Shown here: positions 13,301-25,300 of the stretch, piece by piece
Layout of the letters: each line of letters starts with the position of its first letter
How positions within the stretch are numbered: the stretch's first letter is position 1
DNA from: Liolophura sinensis
Lineage: Eukaryota > Mollusca > Polyplacophora > Chitonida > Chitonidae
Direction of reading: 5' to 3'
DNA: 64,000 bases
NCBI RefSeq assembly: GCF_032854445.1
Contig: NW_027018053.1
Span: 1 to 64,000 of the forward strand
Notes under the pieces: generated by a model
Told to the model about the DNA's origin: nothing
Database searches by the model: none
What the model saw: the letters and a program-made list of their open reading frames with translations, nothing else
Made by a program: the position numbers and the translations under genes

Positions 13301-16300
13301 AGGGCTTTCAGTTTCTCAGAATTACTGCTTTAATTCCACTTCTCAAATAATAGGGCTTTCAGTTTCTCAGAATTACTACTTTAATTCCACTTCTCAAATA
13401 ATAGGGCCTTCAGTTTCTCAGAATTACTACTTTAATTCCACTTCTCAAATAATAGGGCCTTCAGTTTCTCAGAATTACTACTTTAATTCCACTTCTCAAA
13501 TAATAGGGCCTTCAGTTTCTCAGAATTACTACTTTAATTCCACTTCTCAAATAATAGGGCTTTCAGTTTCTCAGAATTACTACTTTAATTCCACTTCTTA
13601 AATAATAGGGCGTTCAGTTTCTCTCAGAATTACTACTTTAATTCCACTTCTTAAATAATAGGGCCTTCAGTTTCTCTCAGAATTACTACTTTAATTCCAC
13701 TTCTCAAATAATAGGGCCTTCAGTTTCTCAGAATTACTACTTTAATTCCACTTCTCAAATAATAGGGCTTTCAATTTCTCAGAATTACTACTTTAATTCC
13801 ACTTCTTAAATAATAGGGCTTTCAGTTTCTCAGAATTACTACTTTAATTCCACTTCTCAAATAATAGGGACTTCAGTTTCTCAGAATTACTGCTTTAATT
13901 CCACTTCTCAAATAAAAGAGCATTCAGTTTCTCAGAATTACTGCTTTAATTCCACTTCTCAAATAATAGGGCGTTCAGTTTCTCTCAGAATGACTGCTTT
14001 AATTCCACTTCTCAAATAATAGGGAAGCCTGTTAAATTTCGAGCCGGTGTGTGATTATCACACCCCTTCGCATAAACGAGGAATGTGATAACATTTTGTG
14101 CTCATTTGATGTGACATCAGCTCCTTGAAACTGGGCTGGATGCGTTTCGTTTGAGTGTTTGAATGTGTTTCGTCACTGGTTTGCATGCAATAACTGCTCG
14201 ATAATATTGTCCAGTTTTCATAAAATTTGTGTACAGGTTCAGTTGATAGGCCCTCAGGTAATGACTCAAAAGCCCAGCAGGATCAACACATAAGTTTCTT
14301 TGATTCTGATTGGTCACTGGTCTACATGCAGTAACTTTATATTGTCCGATCTTGATGAAATTGGGGTGCAGGTTTGTTTGGTAGACCCTGAGGTGTAGTT
14401 TGAAAACCAGCTTCTTCCATACATATTTGCATATTTGACATGGAATATGAAATTTCAGAGAGGGGGCCTCTGGGGCAGATGTGGTTAGCGCGACAGGGCG
14501 GCGCATTGACCCAGGAGCCTCTCACCAGTGGGGTCTCTGTAAGTCCAGACTTCCTTTCCGGCTCTGTATGGGAAGGTTTGTCAGCAGTGTGTGGATGATT
14601 GTGGGTTTACCATGGGCAATGCCCTGTTTCCTCACACTATAATGCTGGTCGCCATACATTATTGAGTGTGTTGTAAAGCATCAATCAAATAACCAGTCAG
14701 TGAAATGAAATCTTAGAAATTATCTTATTAAAGGAAGGACCATTCTCATAGCCATTGTAGATCAGGTTTTGTTGTAATTTGCTCATTTCTTGAAAATTAA
14801 TTAGATGAGAGTCACAGTGACATACATGCTGTATTATTGTCAAAATCCAGTTTGGGGACATTGGTGCTGTCAGTTTGTCAATATGTCTCATCTTGTTTTT
14901 TTTGTTTTTTTTAGAATTTTTCCTGTGACATAGAAAGCATTAAGAATTCAGTACTTAATTCATCAGAATTTCTCTTTAGTAGTTAATTTCTGCGAAAAAA
15001 TAACTCAATTCATTTCTGGACAATGTTCTCTATTGCCTTTCAGTTGAGACATGCGTTACTTTGTAATTTGTGTATATTTTAGGGCATCAATCTCCTTTTA
15101 AGCTAAGAGATAGGAGTACTTTCTGAGTCAAGTCAAATTAAAGACGTCTGTGACATTGGATTTTAGCAACAGTGTGGCTACAAATCATTTTGTTATAACG
15201 TGAAATAAAGAACAGATATAAAAAAAATTCAAGTTGAACATGTCAAAACACAGGTGTGAAAATCAAACTCTACAAGATCAGTAGCACAGTTACATGTTCT
15301 TGTAAAATTCCTGCTGAAGTGCAAAAAATCATTGTCTTTGAGAATGTTGATCTGTTTGCATGAAACACAGGTGTCTAACTTAGAAGATAGGATGGGACTG
15401 AAGAAGATGACAAGTGTACAGTGTAGGTCTATACCTGTATTACTGAAGGGACGGGATGCTTTGATCAAGTCACAAACTGGATCAGGTATTTATTTGTTTA
15501 ATTTTGTTTTGTTTGTTTGTTTTGTTTCTTCCACTTATCATTAAGAGATCCCAGACAGTTTTGCAGGAGAGGAAAGTACCAAGAGTAAACCTTAAACATT
15601 TGGCAAGTTACAGGTGGACTTTCTTGTTTTAAACATTGGTACTGGAAGCAAGCAGTGTCCATTAAACTGCAAAGTAGTCATAAAAAAAAATTCATCCGGC
15701 TGATTAAATTGAAACACAAGTCTGATGACGTAACGATCAAAAGACAGGCACCTTAACCATGGGGGGTCTTGACTTACTCTCAGCTCTAGTAATCAAAATA
15801 ACCATAATCGAAGTTTGTTTCTTACCTTCAGTTCTTCAATGGCCGCATGACCAAGAGTGTTAGCATGCCAGTGTCGCACAATGACCCAGGAGCCTCTCAC
15901 CAATGCAGTTGCTGTAAGTTCAGCACATGCTGGTTTCTTCTGCCATACGTGGGAAGGTCTGGCAGCAACCTGCGGATGGTTGTGGGTTTCCCCCTGGCTC
16001 TGCACGGTTACCTCTCACCATATGCTGGCCTCCATCGTATAAGTGAAATATTCTTGAGTATGGTATAAAACGCCAATCAAATAAATAAATAAATAAATAA
16101 ACGATGGCAGGATACTTTAATGACTTTTTGTGTCATAATTTTGGTAAAATTTGAACAGAAAATTACTACATAGTGATCAATAATCTGTTTGTCTTATTCA
16201 CTTACAGGTAAAACTCTAGCCTATGCCATTCCAGTGGTACAGAGTTTACAGGCTCTCACACCTGAAGTCCAGCGTAATCATGGACCCTACGCTGTGGTCC

Positions 16301-19300
16301 TTGTCCCAACAAGGGAGGTAAGTCCGTCCTTTCAGAGCTGTTATCGGTTGAGAAGTATACCGACTAGTTCAAATACATGCATGGTTGAAACATACTTTTC
16401 TCCCCTAGAAACAGGTAATCAGAAAAAGAAGCTAAAAGTGGATTGTTGTGAGAAGTTGTGGAAAATGGAAATATAGTTTTAAATAAATTTGTGAAGTTCT
16501 TGCCTTTCTGAAAGTAAATTGAACTTATTTTTTTGTAATTTGTTTCCAACAAGATGATGTTCTTCTGCTGATTGTAGGCTTTTCACATTCCCCTTTTACA
16601 CATCCAACGATAGGGCAAGCACATGTCCAATGATAGGGCATACACATTTCCAATTATAGGGCATGCACATGTCCAAGGATAGGGCATGCACATGTCCAAT
16701 AATAGGACATGCACATGTCCAAGGATAGGGCATGCACATGTCCAAGGATAGGGCAAGCACATGTCCAATGATAGGGCATGCACATTTCCAATTATAGGGC
16801 ATGCACATGTCCAAGGATAGGGCATGCACATGTCCAAGGATAGGGCAAGCACATGTCCAATGATAGGGCATGCACATTTCCAATTATAGGGCATGCACAT
16901 GTCCAAGGATAGGGCATGCACATGTCCAAGGATAGGGCCTGCACATGTCCATTGATAGGGCATGCACATGTCCAAGGATAGGGCATGCACATGTCCAAGG
17001 ATAGGGCATGCACATGTCCATTGATAGGGCATGCACATGTCAAAGGACAGGGCATGCACATGTCCAAGGATAGGGCATGCACATGTCCAAGGATAGGACA
17101 TGCACATGTCCAAGGATAGGGCATGCACACGTCCAAGGATAGGGCATGCACACGTCCAAGGATAGGGCATGCACATGTCCAAGGATAGGGCATGCACATG
17201 TCCATTGATAGGGCATGCACATGTCCAAGGATAGGGCATGCACATGTCCAAGGATAGGGCATGCACATGACCAAGGATAGGGCATGCACAGGTCCAATTA
17301 TAGGGCATGCACATGTCCAATGATAGGGCATGCACACGTCCAATGATAGGGCATGCACACGTCCAACGATAGGGCATGCACACGTCCAAGGATAGGGCAT
17401 GCACACGTCCAAGGATAGGGCATGCACAAGTCCAATAATAGGGCATGCACATGTCCATTGATAGGGCATGGACACGTCCAACGATAAGGCATGCACATGT
17501 AAAACGATAGGTCATGCACATGTCCATTGATAGGGCATGCTCATGTCCAACATCCAACGATAGGGCATGCACAGGTCCAACGATGGGGCATGCACATGTC
17601 CAACGATAGTGCATGCACATGTCCAACAATAAGGCATGCACACGTCCAACGATAGGGCATGCACAGGTCCAACGATAAGGTATGCACAGGTCCAAGGATA
17701 GGGCATGCACATGTCCAACAATAAGGCATGCACATGTCCAACAATAGGGCATGCACACGTCGAACGATAAGGCATGCACATGTAAAACGATAGGGCATGC
17801 ACATGTCCATTGATAGGGCATGCTCATGTCCAACATCCAACGATAGGGCATGCACACGTCGAACAATAGGACATGCACACATCTAACAATAGGGCATGCA
17901 CACATCCAATGATAGGGCAAGCTTATGTCCAATGATAGGGCAAGCACATGTCCTGTTATAATATTTACAGTGTATTTATTTATTCGGTTGGCGTTTTACA
18001 CCATACTTAAGAATATTTTACTTATACGACAGTGGCCAGCATTATGGTGGAAGTTAACTGAGCAGAGTCCTACTACAGGATGTCCACCTGCCATTCACAG
18101 AATATGACATTTACAGCTGTATGTGTGTTGTATTTCTCATTTAGGTGAGACTGCTTCAGCGGCCTAATGGTTAGAGCGTCAAGATCAAATTTGGGAGATC
18201 TCGAGATCAAACCTGGGTCAGGTCATACCAAAGACTTTCAAAATGGTACTTGCTGCCTCACTTGGTGCTCAGCACTGAGTGGTTAGAGCAAGGAAACAGG
18301 ACTGGGTGTACCCGGGATCAGTATAATGTGGCTGGGTGAGGTGTCGGGTCTGGTGTCTTCAGCATGATGCTCTTTGGCAGCATTGACGTGCCTTGCCTCA
18401 AGAATACATAAAACATGTACACACACCTAATGACTCCTTGTCGTCATATGACCGACAAGTGAAAGTATGTCATTAAACCCCAATCATTCATTCATTCATT
18501 CATTCTCATAGAGGTCAACACCAAGCTGTTCATACTGCAACAGTATTCTGATTTTTAGTTTAAAACACTGGGTTTTTGAAAGAAAATGTTTTTTTTTCTT
18601 TCAGTTGGCAATACAGAGTGAGGAAACTTTTCACAAGTTGGTACAGGTAAAGCATCTGAGTCTGTCATCAGTACAAGTTTTGTATGTAAATTTCAACAAA
18701 ATCTTAAAATTTAAAAAGCAGTATTTTCTACAAGTACATGTAACTCTATTTGCAGTGGATATAAAACGCATTTGCGTTGATCATTTATCTCTTTTCAATT
18801 CCTATTCCTCGGCTTTGATGCTTTAGAAATGAGTGTTAGGAAGAGAATTATTGATAATAATAATGTTTGTTTATTTATTTATTTATTTATTTATTTGTTT
18901 GGTGTTTTACGCTGCACTCAAGAATATTTCACTTATTCGACACCCAGCATTGTGGTGGGGGAAAACCCATGACCATCCAGCATGTTGCTGGTAGACCTTC
19001 CCACATACGGCCGGAGAGGAAGCAAGCATGAGCTGGACTTGAACTCACAGTGACCGCATTGAGGAGAGGCTCATGGGTCATTTTTTTTGTTTAAGATGTG
19101 GTTTTGTCTTTCAGCCTTTCATCAGGATTGTACCAGGCTGTATTATAGGAGGAGAGAAAAGAAAAGCAGAAAAAGCTAGGTAAGTCTTGTTCTTTTGTTT
19201 CACGTAGCTGCTGTTTTTTAACTTTGTTTGTGAAGCTGTGAAGCATCAAACAAATGAGGAACTGAAATAATGTGGCCAGTCAGTGTTTAATTGCTTTTAT

Positions 19301-22300
19301 CTTCTCATAACCCCGACAAACTGGTATGTTGTCTGCCACTCTCACACAGGGTATGTCTTCTCTTTACTCACCTGATGATGTTCCCCATGAGCATGTAAAG
19401 TTGGATCATTTTTTTATAGAATGTTCGGATATTGGCATATGCTATCAATTAAATGAAGTCTTATGGTGGGAAATGTTGTAGACACAAACACCAAAGTGAT
19501 TTTATTTTCATTTTATTTCATTTTCAGGTTGAGAAAAGGTCTAAACATTTTAATAGCTACACCAGGTCGCCTGCTGGATCATATAGAACACACCAACTGT
19601 CTCAACTTGTCACGTGTCCGCTGGCTTATACTGGATGAGGCTGATAGGTAAGGTGTTGTCGTGAACAGTCACAATACATATGGAGCACACCAACTGTCTC
19701 AACTTGTCACGTGTCCGCTGGCTTATACTGGATGAGGCTGATAAGTAAGGTGTTGTGATGAACAGTCACAATACATATGAAGCACACCAACTGTCTCAAC
19801 TTGTCACATGTCCGCTGGCTTGTACTGGATGAGGCTGATAGGTAAGGTGTTGTCGTGAACAGTCACAATACATATAGAACACACCAACTGTCTCAACTTG
19901 TCACGTGTCCGCTGGCTTATACTGGATGAGGCTGATAAGTAAGGTGTTGTGATGAACAGTCACAATACATATGGAGCACACCAACTGTCTCAACTTGTCA
20001 CATGTCCGCTGGCTTATACTGGATGAGGCTGATAGGTAAGGTGTTGTCGTGAACAGTCACAATACATATGGAGCACACCAACTGTCTCAACTTGTCACGT
20101 GTCCGCTGGCTTATACTGGATGAGGCTGATAAGTAAGGTGTTGTGATGAACAGTCACAATACATATGGAGCACACCAACTGTCTCAACTTGTCACATGTC
20201 CGCTGGCTTATACTGGATGAGGCTGATAGGTAAGGTGTTGTCGTGAACAGTCACAATACATATGGAGCACACCAACTGTCTCAACTTGTCACGTGTCCGC
20301 TGGCTTATACTGGATGAGGCTGATAAGTAAGGTGTTGTGATGAACAGTCACAATACATATGGAGCACACCAACTGTCTCAACTTGTCACATGTCCGCTGG
20401 CTTGTACTGGATGAGGCTGATAGGTAAGGTGTTGTCGTGAACAGTCACAATACATATAGAACACACCAACTGTCTCAACTTGTCACGTGTCCGCTGGCTT
20501 ATACTGGATGAGGCTTGTAGGTAAAGTTTTGTCATGAACAGTCACAATACATATGGAGCACACCAACTGTCTCAATTTGTCACATGTCCGCTGGCTTATA
20601 CTGGATGAGGCTGATAGGTAAAGTTTTGTCATGAACAGTCACAGTACATATAGAACGCACCAACTGTCTCAACTTGTCACATGTCCACTGGCTTATACTG
20701 CATGAGGCTGATAGGTAAGGTATTGTCATGAACAGTCACAATACATATAGAACACACCAACTATGTGAAGTTGTCACGTGTCCACTGACTTGTAGTGCAT
20801 GAGGCTGATATGTAAGGTGTTGTCATGAACAGTCGCAATACATATAGAACACACCTACTGTCTCAACTTGTCACGTGTCCACTGACTTGTAGTGCATGAG
20901 GCTGATATGTAAGGTGTTGTCATACCATGACATCATCTGCCTCGGTTTGTCATGTGTCTCACATTTTGTTGGCTGTTGTTCAGGTTTCTGGATGTGTGTT
21001 TTGAGAAGGACATTGCACAAGTTATTAAACTTGGTTTTGTTTTCTGTTGTTCAGGTTTCTGCACATGTGTTTTGAGAAGGACATTGCAAAAGCTTTTGTT
21101 TTCTGTTGTCCAGGTTGCTGGACATGGGTTATGAGAAGGCTGTTGCACGGGTTATCACAGCCATCAACCAGCACTCACAACAACCCCGACAAACTGTTAT
21201 GTTGTCTGCCACTCTCACACAGGGTATGTCTTCTCATTTCTCACCCGATGATGTTCCCCATATGATCATAAATCATGAAAAAAATTGGCCTGTGCCAGAT
21301 ATTTTCCTAATGTTACAAGAAAGCTGTTCTATACAAATCATTAATCACCCGATGATGTTCCCCATATGGTCATAAATCATGAAAAAAATTGGCCTGTGCC
21401 AGATATTTTCCTAATGTTACAAGAAAGCTGTTCTATACAAATCATTGATCACCCGATGATGTTCCCCATATGGTCATAAATCATGAAAAAAATTGGTATG
21501 TGCCAGATATTTTCCTAATGTTACAAGAAAGCTGTTCTATACAAATCATTAATCACCCGATGATGTTCCCCATGTGATCATAAATCATGAAAAAAATTGG
21601 CCTGTGCCAGATATTTTCCTAATGTTACAAGAAAGCTGTTCTATACAAAATACAAGAATAGCTTATATCACATCACGAGTGTCCAATAACATCCATGAAA
21701 TGGAGACCAATGTTCAAACAATAAAATGTTAACAGTTTCATCTGTAAACGTTCTGCATGTATTAAGCTTAGGTTTTACTAACATGTAGAGTGTAAATTAG
21801 CATAAATTAAAAAAAATAAGATGTTCCAGGTCATGCTGGCTTCCGCTCCGGCTGTACCTGGGAAGATCTTCCAGCAGTCGGAGGATGGTTGCGAGTTTCC
21901 CCCCAGCCTGTAACCAATTTCCACCCACCATAATGCTGGTCGCTGTCCCAGAAGTGAAATATTCTTGAGTGTGGCATGAAATACCAATGAAATAAATAAA
22001 TAAATAAATAAAATAAAGTGTTAAGGTAAACATTAGGGTTGATATCTCGAAGTGTACTCCGTGTATTGATATAGTTCAGTCTGTACATTTAAAGCAGGTT
22101 GATTGTTGTCCATAATGTGCTCTGTTTGAGTATTGATACCCGTAAATTACAACATTTACAACTTCAGTGTCAGTATCTAATGTATTGAGCTGAACTTTGG
22201 TAACCTTGCGTCTCCAACAGGCAGGCCCTTTGTTAGCTGTGTTTTATGAAATCTTAAGTGTTTTCTGTCTCATTCACTGTACTAATGTACATCAGGTAAA

Positions 22301-25300
22301 CACTGCAATGGTGAAGAATAAAACATCCACTGGCACATGGCTGCATACACCATGACTACTTTGTCCACTGTCGTAATATTCGACAGAAAACAAATAAATA
22401 CATGAGTACATGCAAATTAATGCATATTTGTTAACTGTTATGTGCTGACAATGATGGATATCTTGATGTGCCCAGCTCATGTTTGCTTCCTCTCTGGCCG
22501 TAAGTGTGAAGGTCTCCCAACAGCCTAAGGTGGGTTTTCCCCGGGATCTGCTCGGTTTCCTCCCACCATATGGCTGGTCGCTTTTGTATAAGTGAAATAT
22601 TCTTGTATATGGCGTAAAACACCAATCAAATAGATAAAAAAAATCTTTATGTGCCATGTGAAGGCTCAGTGTTTGACAAGCACTAAATAAATTCCTTGGT
22701 TTGCTAAAAGTACTTGTTCTACGATAGTTACTTTTTTTTCTTTTTTTTTTTTGGTAAACATGATTTAATAACTGTCAATTATTATAAAAATTATTTAACT
22801 TTCTGTTTTTTTGCCAGGTGTAGAGAGATTGGCTGGTATCACCCTACATTCTCCAGAGATGATATCTGTCACAGAAAATGAGACGGAGACAGCTCAACGA
22901 TCAGATAGCAAACCTGAGAGGACAGCAAAGAACAGAGAAAATTTGACAGCTGACGTGAAAGAAAGATTTAGTATACCTGACAAACTGAAGCAGCTGTATG
23001 TCATAGTACCATGCAAACTGAGACTTGTGACTTTGGCTGCTTTCATCATGTGGAAGTGTAAGGTGAGAAAAAGTGTAGTGCCATGTAAACTGAGACTTGT
23101 GACTCTGGCTGCCTTCATCATGTGGAAGTGTAAGGTGAGAAAAAGTGTAGTGTCATGTAAACTGAGACTTTCGACTCCGGCTTCCTTCATCATGTGGAAG
23201 TGTGAGGTGAGAAAAAGGTATAGTACCATGCAAACTGAGACTTGTGACTCTGGCTGCTTTCATCATGTGGAAGTGTAAGGTGAGAAAAAGGTATAGTACC
23301 ATGCAAACTGAGACTTGTGACTCTGGCTGCCTTCATCATGTGGAAGTGTAAGGTGAGAAAAAGTGTAGTGTCATGTAAACTGAGACTTGTGACTCTGGCT
23401 GCCTTCATCATGTGGAAGTGTAAGGTGAGAAAAAGTGTAGTGCCATGCAAACTGAGACTTGTGACTCTGGCTGCCTTCATCATGTGGAAGTGTAAGGTGA
23501 GAAAAAGTGTAGTGCCATGCAAACTGAGACTTGTGACTCTGGCTGCCTTCATCATGTGGAAGTGTAAGGTGAGAAAAAGTGTAGTGTCATGTAAACTGAG
23601 ACTTGTGACTCCGGCTTCCTTCATCATGTGGAAGTGTGAGAAAAAGTGGTGTACTGTGTGGACTGAGACTTTTAACCCTGGCTGCCTTCATCATGTGGAA
23701 GGCAGGTGTGAGGTGAGAAAAAGGTATAGTACCGTGTAAACTGAGACTTGTGACTGTGGCTGCCTTTATTATGTGGAAGTGTAAGGTGAGAAAAAGGTGT
23801 AGTACCATGTAATCGGAGCTCTTTGACTGTGGCTGCCTTCATCATGTGGAAGTGTAAGGTGAGAAAAAGGTTTAGTACCATGTAAACGGAGCCCTTTGAC
23901 TGTGGCTGCCTTCATCATGTGGAAGTGTAAGGTGAGAAAAAGGTTTAGTACCATGTAAACGAAGCACTTTGACTGTGGCTGCCTTCATCATGTGGAAGTG
24001 TAAGGTGAGAAAAAGTGTCACATACATGTATATGTACGTGTACTTGGTAAATTGCCGGTTTGTGATTGGTTGCCCTCATCATATGGAAGTGTGTAAAGGT
24101 GGGGAAAACTCACTCAAATTTCTTTAAAAGTGTAAATTGAGAAAATAAATGTGAGAAAATGAATGTAAGAAAATGAGATTCCGGTTTCTTTTAGAAGGGT
24201 TAGAAAGAGAATAAAGTTTCATTGAAAGTATGTTAAGGAAAGAAAATCTCACAAGAAGAAAATAATGAGAAAGAGTTGAGAAAAGAATTCCTCCTAAAGG
24301 TGAGAAACTTCTGTGGAAGTGTATAATTGAGAAAATCGTTTCCTGGAAGTTAAGGTAAAAGAAGGTTCTACATTGTGTCATGTGAGAATGACTTCGCATG
24401 AAGTTGTGAAAGATGATTAATGTCTCTTCTGGTCATGTCCAGTTGGAAAATGTTACTCTTGAAATGTAGTTGGAGGAAAAAACTTGTCTCAGTGTGTAAA
24501 ATAATAGAGGTGGTGCATATGTAAAGCACAAATCAACAAGTAAATAAATTAAATAAATAAATCAGTCAGTGGAACTGAGATCTGACTGTTGATGAGGATT
24601 TGGAGGCGATGAGCTGTTGACAAGTATTGTCAAGACTTCTGTGACCATTTGGAAAATTCACTTGATCTTGAGTAAAAACAACAATCAAATAAATAAATAC
24701 ACTAGTAAGGAAGTTTTTTGTTTTCAGTTTTCATCTCCAAAGAATAAGATGATCGCATTCCTGGCCACCCAGGACTCTGTAGAGTTCCATCACAGAATAT
24801 TTGACCACTGTATTAACGGGAGAACTATGCCAGCTGTAGACAGTGGGATGGATAGTGATGACAGTGATGTACCTGTTCACGGCTTGAAAAGTAGTTCCTC
24901 AGAGAAAGTAGTGGCGTTCTTTAAACTTCATGGCGATATGCAACAGAAGGTGAGGAAATTCAACCTTCAACTGTACATTTAAAACCATGCAAACTTAATA
25001 TCCTTGTTCACTGTGTTGTAAAACAGTGATGTGTTGGGTTGTGGTAAAATGGTCTTGCTTTGTGGTATGATGTTGATATTTTTTAACACATGAGATTTCT
25101 TTACAGTTTTATGTGGCAGCTGTTTTTGTAAATATAGGTACCCCCATTAACACCACACAATGTTAAAAAAAAAAAAGACGCCAAAAAAAGATGCATTTAA
25201 AAAAACGATGAAAATATTCTGTTCAGCATTGTATGTGACTGTTGTAGTTAATTATGAAGTGTTTTACACCGTACTGAGGAATATTTCACTTATACGACGA

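Noticed and set aside
4589-14024. CRISPR-like appearance of regularly spaced repeats
   Set aside because: Units are contiguous with no unique spacers and the context is a spliced eukaryotic gene. This is satellite DNA.
15793-16068. Open frames of 60-73 codons with [10 protein letters not shown]-type sequence, repeated at many sites
   Set aside because: All fall within SINE A copies and are translations of the same repeat.
16583-17947. 454-codon minus-strand open frame rich in Cys, Pro and Trp
   Set aside because: It is the 23-bp minisatellite read in frame. All three minus frames are open, it lies in a DDX31 intron, and no start context or domain supports a protein.
22894-23954. Several minus-strand frames over the 72-bp array
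   Set aside because: Antisense readings of the exon 10 edge repeat. The plus strand explains the sequence as exon 10 copies.
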